Shown here piece after piece: positions 14,268-23,201 of a stretch of DNA of 37,385 nt. The notes beneath the pieces are model-generated. The model searched no databases. It was not told the DNA's origin and saw only the letters and a program-made list of their open reading frames with translations. The stretch's first letter is position 1, and every line of letters begins with the position of its first letter. The stretch comes from Acetomicrobium thermoterrenum DSM 13490 (GTDB taxonomy: Bacteria > Synergistota > Synergistia > Synergistales > Acetomicrobiaceae): positions 113,403-150,787 of the forward strand of contig NZ_FNPD01000006.1 in NCBI RefSeq assembly GCF_900107215.1, written 5' to 3'. A program made the translations under genes and the position numbers.

Positions 14268-16298
14268 ATGGAAGTATCTCAACTGACCTGGATCACCAAT
14301 TTCATTTGGGGCATCGCCGATGACGTGCTGCGCGACCTCTACGTGCGTGGCAAGTACCGTGACGTCATTCTCCCGATGACCGTGATCCGCCGATTGGATG
14401 CGGTATTGGAGCCCACCAAGCGGGCCGTGCTTGACTTGAAAGCTTCGCTCGACAAAGCTGGGATCGTACACCAGGACGCTGCTCTGCGACAGGCGGCCGG
14501 CCAGGCGTTTTACAATACCTCCCCCTTCACGCTGCGCGACCTCAAGGCTCGCGCGAGCCGCCAGCAACTGGAGGCGGATTTTCGCGCCTACCTCGATGGC
14601 TTTTCGCCTAACGTGCAGGAAATCATCGACAACTTCGAATTCCGCAACCAAATCCCCCGCCTGACTAAAGCTGATGCCTTGGGCACGCTCATCGAGAAGT
14701 TCCTCGACCCCTCGATCAACTTAAGCCCCTATCCCGTCCTCGACAGCGCCGGCAGCGTGCGCCTACCTGGCCTCGACAATCACGCCATGGGCACCATCTT
14801 CGAGGAGCTCGTCCGCCGCTTCAATGAGGAAAATAACGAAGAGGCCGGCGAGCACTGGACGCCACGCGACGCCGTGAGGTTGATGGCCCGCCTCATTTTT
14901 GAGCCGATCGCCGACCAGATCGAATCCGGCACCTACCTGCTCTACGACGGCGCCTGTGGTACCGGCGGGATGCTAACGGTGGCCGAGGAAACCCTGTTGC
15001 AACTGGCGAAAGAACGCGGCAAACAGGTCTCGATGCATCTTTTCGGTCAGGAGATCAACGCCGAGACCTACGCCATCTGTAAGTCCGACCTTTTGCTCAA
15101 GGGCGAGGGCGAAGCCGCCGACAACATCGTCGGCGGGCCGGAGCATTCGACCCTATCCAACGACGCCTTCCCGGGGCGTGAGTTCGATTTCATGCTCTCC
15201 AACCCGCCCTACGGTAAGAGTTGGAAGAGCGACCTGGAACGCATGGGCGGCAAAAGCGGCATCAAGGATCCGCGCTTTGTCGTGCAGCACCGGGGAGAGG
15301 AGCTGTCGCTCATCACCCGCTCGAGCGACGGCCAGATGCTGTTCCTGGTGAACATGCTCTCCAAGATGAAGCACGACACTCCGCTCGGCAGTCGCATCGC
15401 CGAGGTGCACAACGGCTCGTCGCTGTTTACGGGGGACGCCGGCCAGGGCGAGAGCAATATCCGCCGCTGGATCATCGAAAACGACTGGCTGGAAGCCATC
15501 GTCGCCCTGCCGCTGAACATGTTCTACAACACCGGCATTGCCACCTACGTTTGGGTGCTCACGAACAGAAAGCCCGAGCACCGCAAAGGCCGCGTGCAGC
15601 TCATCGATGCCACGCAGTGGTACAAGCCCCTGCGCAAGAACCTGGGAAAGAAGAACTGCGAGCTGTCCGAAGAGGACATTCGTCGCGTCCTCGACACTTT
15701 CCTCAAATTTGAGGAGACCGAGCAGTCCAAGATCTTTCCCAACGCGGCCTTCGGCTACTGGAAGGTGACGGTGGAGCGTCCCTTGCGCTTGAAAGGTATC
15801 GATCCCGAGCGCACCTACACTCCCAAGGAGATCAAGGCGCTTCGCCAAACGGCCGAGCGGGCGGAGGACGCACCGCCGGTGATCAAAAAGATTCACAAGC
15901 CTGGCACCGCGCCCGACCCGCTGTGTGGGCTCTTCGAGATGGTCATCGCCGGTAAGCCACGGGTGGTGGAGTATGAACCCGACACGGAGCTTCGCGAAAG
16001 CGAGCAGATTCCGTTCCTTGAGTGCCGGGCTTGCCATCAGCCCGGCTACCTACCAAGCCCGGAAGACCAGCGCACGGCGATCGAGGCTTTCCTGCGCCGC
16101 GAGGTGTTGCCTTACGTGCCGGATGCCTGGTACGACCCGGCCAGCGTCAAGGTGGGCTACGAGATCAACTTCAACCGCTACTTCTACAAGCCAAAGGCCC
16201 TGCGCTCGCTGGAAGAAATCCGAGCCGATCTTCTGGCGGTGGAGAAGGAGGTGGAGGGGTTGTTGGCGGAGATTTTGGGAGGCCTTACCAATGATTAA
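14268..16298 (+). CDS. hsdM: Type I restriction-modification system, methyltransferase subunit HsdM
   Basis: This 676-residue N6-adenine methyltransferase is the modification subunit of the HsdR2M2S complex. I chose ATG 14268 because GAGGAGAAGG (14252-14261) precedes it and homology starts at once (TWITNFIWGIADDVLRDLY); the frame is open 78 bases further upstream. Residues 1-150 form the HsdM N-terminal helical domain. SAM-binding motif I is DGACGTGGML near residue 227, and the catalytic motif IV is NPPYGKSW from residue 312. The segment WLEAIVALPLNMFYNTGIAT is also typical. It is the first gene of the operon and overlaps the next by eight bases (ATGATTAA). G/C-rich third positions contrast with flanking chromosomal genes, suggesting transfer. 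Appears intact. Confidence 0.95.
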   Translation: MEVSQLTWITNFIWGIADDVLRDLYVRGKYRDVILPMTVIRRLDAVLEPTKRAVLDLKASLDKAGIVHQDAALRQAAGQAFYNTSPFTLRDLKARASRQQLEADFRAYLDGFSPNVQEIIDNFEFRNQIPRLTKADALGTLIEKFLDPSINLSPYPVLDSAGSVRLPGLDNHAMGTIFEELVRRFNEENNEEAGEHWTPRDAVRLMARLIFEPIADQIESGTYLLYDGACGTGGMLTVAEETLLQLAKERGKQVSMHLFGQEINAETYAICKSDLLLKGEGEAADNIVGGPEHSTLSNDAFPGREFDFMLSNPPYGKSWKSDLERMGGKSGIKDPRFVVQHRGEELSLITRSSDGQMLFLVNMLSKMKHDTPLGSRIAEVHNGSSLFTGDAGQGESNIRRWIIENDWLEAIVALPLNMFYNTGIATYVWVLTNRKPEHRKGRVQLIDATQWYKPLRKNLGKKNCELSEEDIRRVLDTFLKFEETEQSKIFPNAAFGYWKVTVERPLRLKGIDPERTYTPKEIKALRQTAERAEDAPPVIKKIHKPGTAPDPLCGLFEMVIAGKPRVVEYEPDTELRESEQIPFLECRACHQPGYLPSPEDQRTAIEAFLRREVLPYVPDAWYDPASVKVGYEINFNRYFYKPKALRSLEEIRADLLAVEKEVEGLLAEILGGLTND

Positions 16299-18522
16299 GC
16301 GGATCGAGGTCATTTCACAGTTTGGTATTTTTTGCGATTTTCGCTGGAATGACAATCTCCCGGAGTTTGCCAAGTTGAACCTAATCTATGGTTGGAACTA
16401 CTCCGGCAAGACTACGCTATCACGCATTTTTCAGGCGCTTGAGCACAAGAAATTAAGTACGGAGTATTCTGAGGCACGTTTTCGACTGTTAACAGAAGGC
16501 GGTTCACAAGTGTCCTCCGATGATTTGTCAAAGAGCCCGGCTGTACGAGTCTTCAACCGTGATTACGTCGCGGCCAACTTCAGTGGAGATTACTCCGCCC
16601 CGTCCATTTTTATCGTAGGAGAGCAGAATATCGCATTAAGGAAACGGCTTGAGCAGCTCACCAAGCGGCGCACTTGCGTTGAAGGAATCGCGAGCGGCTT
16701 ATCGGAAAAACAGAAGGCAATCACAAATGAACTCGACAAGCTCGGCACTGACGAGGCACGAGACATACGCAATCTGTTGGGTGACCCGAGATTTGAGCGT
16801 CCACAACTGAAGCAACGAATCGAGGATGTTAGACATAACCCTGCTATGTATATCATGACCGACCAGCGCGAATCAGAATTGCTTTCGACGCTGAAAAGCG
16901 CCGATCAGTTCTACAGTGTGTCCACAGTCACAGACAAGCTTCCAAATTTCGCTTCACTCGCTAGAGAGGTGAACGAGTTACTTAATCAGACTGCCTCTCA
17001 AAGGGCCATCGAACGCCTTAAACAGAATCGGGAAGTTGAGAGCTGGGTTCGGCAAGGTTTGTCGCTACATAAAGATGCGTCCACCTGTGAGTTCTGTGGG
17101 GGGACTGTGACAACAGCCCGACTAGAAGAACTACGCGGACACTTCTCAGAAGAGTACGAAGACCTAGTTAAGAAAATAGAGGAAACAATAAGGCACATTA
17201 ATGCCAATAGTCTGAACCCGACCGTCCCCGATGAAATGCGCATTCTACCAGAGTTTAGACAGAGCTTTTCGCAGACTACCAGTCAACTTCGTGATTGGAT
17301 TCAGTGGGCCACTGCTCTACGTGAACAGTTGATCCACGTGTTAAAACAGAAGCAAGGGGCGATCGAAAAGCAGCTCAAATGGGCGGGTGATCTAGGGCCT
17401 GCCGCTCAAGGACAGCAGCTTATAGAAACGTTAAACCAGATCATAGAGCAGCATAACCGCACAATATCCACAATAGACAAGGCGAAAGAAGAAGCAAAAA
17501 CCGCATTGGAGCGCCACTATGCCGCACGCCACATCCTAGAGAACGAAATAGAACAAAAGAAAACTGAAATGGATATGATAAGTAAGCGGCTTGGGTGTGC
17601 GAAAGAGATCCTGAGACGTATCGACTCGCAGATTCAGGAAATCGAACAGAGGATACAAGAATCATCTGTCGGAGCCACAAAGCTTAACAGTCTCCTGAAA
17701 TATTTGTTGCCGGGTAACAATATTGAAGTAGTCAGTGTTGACGATGCCCAGTTTCAGTTTCATAGACACGGTCGCGTCGCGACACACCTGAGTGACGGAG
17801 AAAAGACTGCCGTAACCTTCGCTTATTTCCTCACGAGCCTTGAAGCAAAAGGCGCAACGCTTAGTGACACGATTGTATTCGTTGATGACCCGGTTTCGAG
17901 TTTGGACTCGAATCACATATACGCGGTATACGCACTACTTGCCGAGCAGCTTGAAAATAGCCGGCAGCTTTTTGTTTCGACCCACAACGCAGAGTTGTTC
18001 AACTTGTTAAAAAGCAAATGGCTGGATGAAAGAAACGGCGGTCGCGATAAGAAAGATACGAGGGCATATTATCTGCGGCGATCGGTCAGTGCCGTTGGCG
18101 GGCCGCAAGCAGAACTGCTAGACTTACCTACGTTGCTGAGACAGTTCAAGTCAGAATATGAGTTTATATTCTCTCAACTGTATAAGTTTGCCCACAACAA
18201 GTATCCGTCATTGCATGAAGCGTTTACCGTCCCAAATCTTCTACGTAAATTCCTTGAGGCCTACTTGGGTTTTCGAAAGCCAAGCGTGCGGTCTTGGTCA
18301 AAAAAGCTGGAGTTGCTACTCGATTCGCCGGAGGCAAGAAGAGAGATCCAAGCATTGGCAGATGATGCCTCGCACCTCCAATCGCTTGACAAATCGCTGC
18401 AACATCCAGATTTTGTGCCCAATGCACAGAGGTGTGTCAAGATGGTCTTGGATGCGCTTGAGAGGAAGGATAGTGATCATTACCAGTCGCTTTGTGAGGT
18501 AATCAAGGAGGCGGCCACATGA
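16291..18522 (+). CDS. RloC-like ABC-ATPase / candidate anticodon nuclease (AAA_13 family)
   Basis: This 743-residue protein lies between hsdM and hsdS, with overlapping codons on both sides. The head has Walker A GWNYSGKTT (34-42), ABC signature LSDGEKT (from 500) and Walker B IVFVDDPVSSLDS (about 529-541). Long charged helices, likely coiled coil, separate them and carry CEFCGG (C266, C269), a CxxC in the place of RloC's zinc hook. The C-terminal 120 residues hold R652-x3-E656 and H695, resembling the Arg-Glu-His triad of the PrrC anticodon nuclease. PrrC and RloC are known to sit in hsd loci and to cut tRNA when restriction is blocked, shutting down translation in infected cells. A role here is inference. 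A pipeline would say 'AAA family ATPase'. The frame is open further upstream inside hsdM, but ATG 16291 begins the homology. Confidence 0.8.
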   Translation: MIKRIEVISQFGIFCDFRWNDNLPEFAKLNLIYGWNYSGKTTLSRIFQALEHKKLSTEYSEARFRLLTEGGSQVSSDDLSKSPAVRVFNRDYVAANFSGDYSAPSIFIVGEQNIALRKRLEQLTKRRTCVEGIASGLSEKQKAITNELDKLGTDEARDIRNLLGDPRFERPQLKQRIEDVRHNPAMYIMTDQRESELLSTLKSADQFYSVSTVTDKLPNFASLAREVNELLNQTASQRAIERLKQNREVESWVRQGLSLHKDASTCEFCGGTVTTARLEELRGHFSEEYEDLVKKIEETIRHINANSLNPTVPDEMRILPEFRQSFSQTTSQLRDWIQWATALREQLIHVLKQKQGAIEKQLKWAGDLGPAAQGQQLIETLNQIIEQHNRTISTIDKAKEEAKTALERHYAARHILENEIEQKKTEMDMISKRLGCAKEILRRIDSQIQEIEQRIQESSVGATKLNSLLKYLLPGNNIEVVSVDDAQFQFHRHGRVATHLSDGEKTAVTFAYFLTSLEAKGATLSDTIVFVDDPVSSLDSNHIYAVYALLAEQLENSRQLFVSTHNAELFNLLKSKWLDERNGGRDKKDTRAYYLRRSVSAVGGPQAELLDLPTLLRQFKSEYEFIFSQLYKFAHNKYPSLHEAFTVPNLLRKFLEAYLGFRKPSVRSWSKKLELLLDSPEARREIQALADDASHLQSLDKSLQHPDFVPNAQRCVKMVLDALERKDSDHYQSLCEVIKEAAT

Positions 18523-19949
18523 TCACCAAACTCAAACCATACCCCGCCTACAAAGAATCCGGCATGCCCTGGCTCGGCCAGGTGCCGGAGCATTGGGAGG
18601 TGTTGCCCGGACGTGCGGTGTTTCGTGAAATCAATGACCGTGGTCACCCTGACGAACAGATGCTGTCGGTAACCATCACACGCGGCGTACTGCGTCAAGC
18701 AGACTTGCTCGCGGACAGTTCCAAGAAAGACTCCTCGAACGAGGACAAGTCCAACTACAAACTCGTTCAACCGGGTGACCTGGTGTACAACAAGATGCGA
18801 GCCTGGCAGGGGGCGGTGGGTGTCTCGGCTTACCGGGGGATCGTGAGCCCGGCTTACATCGTCCAGCGGCTAAGAAGCGCCGAGAACTTGCCCCGCTACA
18901 TGCACTTTCTTCTTCGTACACCCCTTTTCGCTTCGGAGGCCGAGCGATGGTCGTATGGCATTACTTCGGATCAGTGGAGTCTGCGGGCAGAGGAGTTCAA
19001 GTGTATCTACTTCTCACTTCCACCCCTCCCCGAACAAACCGCCATCGTGCGGTTTCTGGACTGGGCGGAGCAACGGATCCGGCGAGTGATCCGGGCGCGG
19101 CAGCGGCGGATCAAGCTGCTGGAGGAGTACAAGCAAGCCCTCATCCACCAGGCCGTCACCGGGAGTATCGATGTCCGCACCGGCCAGCCTTATCCGGTCT
19201 ACAAGCCCTCCGGCGTGGAGTGGCTGGGCCAAGTGCCGGAGCATTGGGAGGTGCGGCGGCTTAAGACGGCAGTCGATCACATTAACGAGCAGACGAGTAC
19301 CAAGAACGATGAGGATCTCTACATAGCACTGGAACACGTCGAGAGTTGGACAGGTCGGCTTCTGGTGCCATCCGGAGAAGCACAATTTGACAGTCAAGTG
19401 AAGCGCTTCCGAGCTGGAGATGTTCTTTTCGGAAAGCTCAGGCCATATCTTGCTAAGGTTGTTCGTCCCAAACAGAGTGGCGTCTGCGTTGGTGAGTTTT
19501 TTGTCTTGCGCGCAAGGCTCGTTGTTGCACCCCACTATCTAGAGGTGGTTCTGCGATCGGCGCCAGCTATTGATTTTGTAAACAGCTCAACTTACGGTGC
19601 CAAGATGCCCCGGGCCGATTGGACGTTCGTCGGGGCAATGCGGTTTCCCCTCCCACCCCTCCCCGAACAAAACGCCATCGTCGAATACCTCGACACCCGG
19701 ACAACCAAGATAGACGCCGCCATTGCCGCCACTCGCAGCGAAATCGAACTTCTGCGCGAATACCGCACCCGCCTGATCGCCGATGTGGTCACCGGCAAGG
19801 TGGATGTGCGCGAGGTCGCAGCACAGTTGCCGGAGGAGCCGCCTGAGGAGGAGGCCGAATCGATGGACGCCGACGAGATCGCTGGAGATGAGGCGACAGA
19901 TGAAGAAGCCGGCACCGAGACCGTTGAAGAAGAGGAGGTTGAACCATGA
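18519..19949 (+). CDS. hsdS: Type I restriction-modification system, specificity subunit HsdS
   Basis: This 476-residue subunit recognises the bipartite DNA target. It has two target-recognition domains: residues about 1-190, ending in SLPPLPEQTAIVRFLD, and about 220-395, ending in PLPPLPEQNAIVEYLD. Each opens with the same block (WLGQVPEHWEV) and each is followed by a helix (QRRIKLLEEYKQALIHQAVTG; SEIELLREYRTRLIADVVTG) that forms the spacer coiled coil. The two opening blocks share 21 identical bases, as do the segments encoding LPPLPEQ (19 bases). The last 40 residues are almost all acidic (PEEPPEEEAESMDADEIAGD onward), which is unusual for HsdS. ATG 18519 overlaps the previous stop (ATGA), and its own stop overlaps hsdR the same way, indicating translational coupling. 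Confidence 0.93.
   Translation: MITKLKPYPAYKESGMPWLGQVPEHWEVLPGRAVFREINDRGHPDEQMLSVTITRGVLRQADLLADSSKKDSSNEDKSNYKLVQPGDLVYNKMRAWQGAVGVSAYRGIVSPAYIVQRLRSAENLPRYMHFLLRTPLFASEAERWSYGITSDQWSLRAEEFKCIYFSLPPLPEQTAIVRFLDWAEQRIRRVIRARQRRIKLLEEYKQALIHQAVTGSIDVRTGQPYPVYKPSGVEWLGQVPEHWEVRRLKTAVDHINEQTSTKNDEDLYIALEHVESWTGRLLVPSGEAQFDSQVKRFRAGDVLFGKLRPYLAKVVRPKQSGVCVGEFFVLRARLVVAPHYLEVVLRSAPAIDFVNSSTYGAKMPRADWTFVGAMRFPLPPLPEQNAIVEYLDTRTTKIDAAIAATRSEIELLREYRTRLIADVVTGKVDVREVAAQLPEEPPEEEAESMDADEIAGDEATDEEAGTETVEEEEVEP
18582..18602 (+). repeat. Direct repeat copy 1 in hsdS (start of target-recognition domain 1)
   Basis: Twenty-one bases, GTGCCGGAGCATTGGGAGGT plus G, are identical to 19233-19253, 651 bases (217 codons) downstream. 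The surrounding bases differ only at a few sites. Such repeats allow domain exchange by recombination. Confidence 0.85.
19233..19253 (+). repeat. Direct repeat copy 2 in hsdS (start of target-recognition domain 2)
   Basis: Second copy of the 21-base repeat at 18582-18602. A further 19-base repeat pair encodes the LPPLPEQ ends of the two domains (19020-19038 and 19653-19671). Confidence 0.85.
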
Positions 19950-22948
19950 AGCCCACCGACACCAGCGAAGCCGGGCTTGAGAGGCTCATCTGCCGGGCGC
20001 TCACCGGCAGTGACTGCGTGCCCCAGCCTGCTGGTGTCCCAGCGATCGTTGCCGAGACGTCGGTACCCTATGGCGGTGTGGGTTGGCTGCCCGGCGATCC
20101 GGCCGATTACGACCGCGAGTACTGCGTCGATCTGGTTCAGCTCGCGGCGTTTCTGCGCACCACACAGCCCGAGGTCGCCGAAGCGCTCGACCTGGATAAC
20201 GACAGCCCCACGCGGCGGAAGTTTCTGGCGCGGCTTCAGGGCGAGGTGAGCAAGCGCGGGGTGGTGGACGTGTTGAGGGGCGGGATTCAACACGGGCCTT
20301 ACCGCATCGAGCTCTTCTACGGCACGCCTTCCCCCGGAAACGAGCAGGCGCGGGCGCTCTATGAGCAGAACCGTTTCACCGTCACGCGCCAGCTGCGCTA
20401 CAGCCGCGACGAGATGCAGCGGGCGCTGGACCTGGTGCTCTTTATCAACGGCCTGCCGGTTTTCACTTTCGAGCTCAAAAACCGTCTTACCAAACAGACG
20501 GTGCACGACGCCATCGAGCAGTACAAGCACGACCGCAACCCGCGCGAAAAGCTCTTTGAATTGGGGCGGTGTGTGGCGCACTTTGCCGTGGACGAAAACG
20601 AGGTGTGGTTCTGCACCCACCTTCAGGGCAAGGCGTCGTGGTTTCTGCCCTTCAACAAGGGTTATAACGACGGCGCGGGCAATCCTCCCAACCCGCAGGG
20701 GCTCAAGATTGATTACCTGTGGCGGGAGGTTCTCACCCGCGAGAGTCTGACCGACATCCTAGAAAACTACGCTCAACTTGTTGAGGAAAAAGACCTTAAG
20801 ACCGGCAAGAAACGGCGACGGCAGATCTTCCCCCGCTATCACCAGCTCGACGTGGTGCGAAAACTTTTGGCGGACGCGGCGGCGCACGGCGTGGGCCGCC
20901 GCTACCTTATCCAACATTCTGCCGGCAGCGGCAAGTCCAACTCCATCGCCTGGCTGGCCCACCAGCTGATCGGTCTCGCGAGGGACGGAAGACCTGTTTT
21001 CGATTCCATTATCGTGGTGACCGACCGTCGCATTCTGGACCAGCAGATCCGGGATACAGTCAAGCAGTTTGCCCAGGTGAGCGCCACGGTAGGGCACGCC
21101 GAGCATTCTGGCGACCTGCGGCGGTTTATCGAGAGCGGCAAGAAGATCATTATCACGACACTGCAAAAGTTCCCGTTCATCCTCGACGAAATCGGCAACG
21201 AGCACCGCAGGCGACGTTTTGCCATCATTATCGACGAGGCCCATTCGAGCCAGGGCGGCCGCACCTCGGCCAAGATGAGCATGGCCTTGTCGGAGGCCGG
21301 TGCAGAGGAGGAAGACGAAACCTTCGAAGATCAGATCAACCGGCTAATGGAGGCCAGGAAGCTTTTGCCGAATGCCAGCTACTTCGCCTTCACCGCTACC
21401 CCTAAGAACAAAACGTTGGAGATGTTTGGTGAACCCGAGCCGCAGCCCGACGGAACGGTTAAACACAGGCCGTTTCATAGCTATACCATGAAACAGGCAA
21501 TCCAGGAAGGGTTCATCCTGGATGTGTTGGCCAACTACACACCGATCAAGAGCTACTATAGGCTTATCAAGACCATCGAAGACGACCCTGAATTTGACGT
21601 CAAGAAGGCGCAAAAGAAGTTGCGTCTCTTCGTGGAGGGGCATGAGCACGCCATCCGGCTCAAGGCCGAGATCATGGTGGACCACTTTCATGAGCAGGTG
21701 ATTGCCAAGGGCAAGATCGGCGGCCAGGCGCGGGCCATGGTGGTGACCGGCAGCATCGAGCGAGCTATTCAATACTTCCATGCCTTCAGGGCGTACCTTG
21801 CCGAGCGCAAGAGCCCTTACCGTGCCATTGTCGCTTTCTCGGGCGAGCACGAATATGGCGGGCAAAGGGTCACCGAGGCCAGCCTTAACGGTTTTCCCTC
21901 GAACCAGATCGCCGACAAGATCCGGGAGGACCCGTATCGGTTTTTGATCTGCGCCGATAAGTTCCAGACCGGTTATGACGAGCCGCTCCTGCACACAATG
22001 TACGTGGACAAGGTGCTCTCCGGGGTCAAGGCGGTACAGACACTTTCGCGCCTCAATCGCGCCCGCCCCCAGAAGCACGACACTTTCGTCCTCGATTTCG
22101 TCAACGACCCGGAGACGATCCGAAAGGCCTTCGAGCCTTACTATCGGACGACCATCCTCGCCGACGAGACCGACCCGAACAAGCTGCACGACCTTAAGGC
22201 CGACCTTGACGGCTACCAGGTGTACGCACCTGAGCAAGTTGATGAACTGGTGCGGCTCTACCTGAGCGGGGCTGACCGCGACCAGCTCGACCCGATCCTC
22301 GACGCCTGCGTCGCCACCTACATGGAGCATCTCGACGAGGATGGTCAGGTCGACTTCAAGGGCAAAACCAAGGCGTTTCTGCGAACCTATAACTTTTTGT
22401 CTTCGATCCTGCCCTACACCAACGCCGAGTGGGAGAAGCTATCGATCTTCCTCAACTTCCTGGTACCCAAGCTGCCGGCGCCGAAAGAGGAAGACCTCTC
22501 AAAGGGCATCCTCGAGGCGATCGACATGGACAGCTACCGGGTCGAAAAGCAGGCGAGCATGAGGATTGCGCTTTCCGATGCGGATGCCGAGATCGAACCG
22601 GTACCCACGGCGGGCGGCGGATACAAACCCGAACCGGAGCTCGACCGTCTCTCGAACATCATCAAGGCTTTTAACGATCAGTTCGGCAACATTCCCTGGA
22701 CCGACGCCGACCGGGTGCGCAAACTGATCACCGAGGAGATTCCTGCACGCGTAGCGGCCGACACCGCCTACCAGAACGCACGCAAGTATTCCGACAAACA
22801 GAACGCCCGCATCGAGCACGACAAGGCGCTGGCCCGCGTCATGACGGGGCTGCTTCAGGATGATACGGAGCTCTTTAAGCAGTTCAGCGACAACGAAGGT
22901 TTCCGACGCTGGCTAACCGATACGGTGTTTGCTTTGACCTTTGGATAA
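19946..22948 (+). CDS. hsdR: Type I restriction-modification system, endonuclease/translocase subunit HsdR
   Basis: This 1000-residue motor and nuclease subunit translocates DNA with ATP and cuts unmodified DNA far from the site. The nuclease core is visible as D162, then FTFELKN with E176-x-K178, the PD-(D/E)xK pattern. Helicase motifs follow: QHSAGSGKSNS (Walker A, about 323-333), VVTDRRILDQQI, IIIDEAHSSQGG (DEAH 430-433), FAFTATPKNKTLEMFG, FQTGYDEP and VQTLSRLNRARPQKHDTF. The C-terminus is the helical domain that docks on HsdM. ATG 19946 overlaps the hsdS stop (ATGA). Length and all motifs are as expected, so the enzyme should be active. It is the last gene of the operon; no terminator is obvious downstream. 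Confidence 0.95.
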   Translation: MKPTDTSEAGLERLICRALTGSDCVPQPAGVPAIVAETSVPYGGVGWLPGDPADYDREYCVDLVQLAAFLRTTQPEVAEALDLDNDSPTRRKFLARLQGEVSKRGVVDVLRGGIQHGPYRIELFYGTPSPGNEQARALYEQNRFTVTRQLRYSRDEMQRALDLVLFINGLPVFTFELKNRLTKQTVHDAIEQYKHDRNPREKLFELGRCVAHFAVDENEVWFCTHLQGKASWFLPFNKGYNDGAGNPPNPQGLKIDYLWREVLTRESLTDILENYAQLVEEKDLKTGKKRRRQIFPRYHQLDVVRKLLADAAAHGVGRRYLIQHSAGSGKSNSIAWLAHQLIGLARDGRPVFDSIIVVTDRRILDQQIRDTVKQFAQVSATVGHAEHSGDLRRFIESGKKIIITTLQKFPFILDEIGNEHRRRRFAIIIDEAHSSQGGRTSAKMSMALSEAGAEEEDETFEDQINRLMEARKLLPNASYFAFTATPKNKTLEMFGEPEPQPDGTVKHRPFHSYTMKQAIQEGFILDVLANYTPIKSYYRLIKTIEDDPEFDVKKAQKKLRLFVEGHEHAIRLKAEIMVDHFHEQVIAKGKIGGQARAMVVTGSIERAIQYFHAFRAYLAERKSPYRAIVAFSGEHEYGGQRVTEASLNGFPSNQIADKIREDPYRFLICADKFQTGYDEPLLHTMYVDKVLSGVKAVQTLSRLNRARPQKHDTFVLDFVNDPETIRKAFEPYYRTTILADETDPNKLHDLKADLDGYQVYAPEQVDELVRLYLSGADRDQLDPILDACVATYMEHLDEDGQVDFKGKTKAFLRTYNFLSSILPYTNAEWEKLSIFLNFLVPKLPAPKEEDLSKGILEAIDMDSYRVEKQASMRIALSDADAEIEPVPTAGGGYKPEPELDRLSNIIKAFNDQFGNIPWTDADRVRKLITEEIPARVAADTAYQNARKYSDKQNARIEHDKALARVMTGLLQDDTELFKQFSDNEGFRRWLTDTVFALTFG

Positions 22949-23201
22949 GACGATGCCGACAGTCCGGCACATCTTGAGCCATATTTCCCTGGTTCATCTG
23001 GTTTTGCTTTTCGGTTGGCTCGATGTGTTGCGGCACGGTCTTGACCAAGACTTGATCATGCTCCGACGGAAAAACTGTCAGCGGCGAAAGAAGGCGAATC
23101 ATGAAGCTCATGGCGACATTGGACCTGTGGTACGGTTGTGTATCCCGACACCCATTAGTAAATGACTTTCAGGCGGGCAGACAAGTCAGGGCAGTAAAGG
23201 T
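22949..23201. other. Right edge of the island, no gene recognised
   Basis: Between hsdR and the end of the leftward peptide-transporter operon there is one 74-codon rightward frame (GTG-free homology, 22941-23165) and one leftward frame of 75 codons (22884-23111). I recognise neither and neither has a good ribosome site. Base composition shifts back to the flanking style at about 23.16 kb. No integrase, tRNA or terminal repeat was seen. Confidence 0.4.

Larger units (their letters stand above)
7620..23160. other. Accessory genomic island (gene graveyard plus type I restriction locus)
   Basis: From about 7,620 the DNA changes from A/T-rich third codon positions to strongly G/C-rich ones, most clearly across 7.6-10.4 kb and 14.3-22.9 kb, and it returns at the end of the peptide transporter operon near 23.16 kb. 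The left edge cuts the phosphoribosyltransferase-like stub. The right edge lies between hsdR and the last ATPase gene. Inside are at least six broken genes next to an intact restriction operon. I found no integrase, transposase, tRNA gene or clear flanking direct repeat, so the mode of entry is unknown. Several separate insertions are as likely as one. Edges are approximate. Confidence 0.6.

Noticed and set aside
15153..16037. A 294-codon leftward frame inside hsdM, and a 342-codon one at 19592-20620.
   Set aside because: Both are antisense to well-supported restriction genes in GC-rich DNA, where long shadow frames are expected.
7600..23160. Flanking direct repeats or terminal inverted repeats for the island.
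   Set aside because: Reading both edges by eye gave no repeat longer than about seven bases, which is expected by chance.
22941..23165. A 74-codon rightward frame after hsdR, considered as a fourth restriction-associated gene.
   Set aside because: It overlaps the hsdR end, lacks a ribosome site and shows no recognisable motif.
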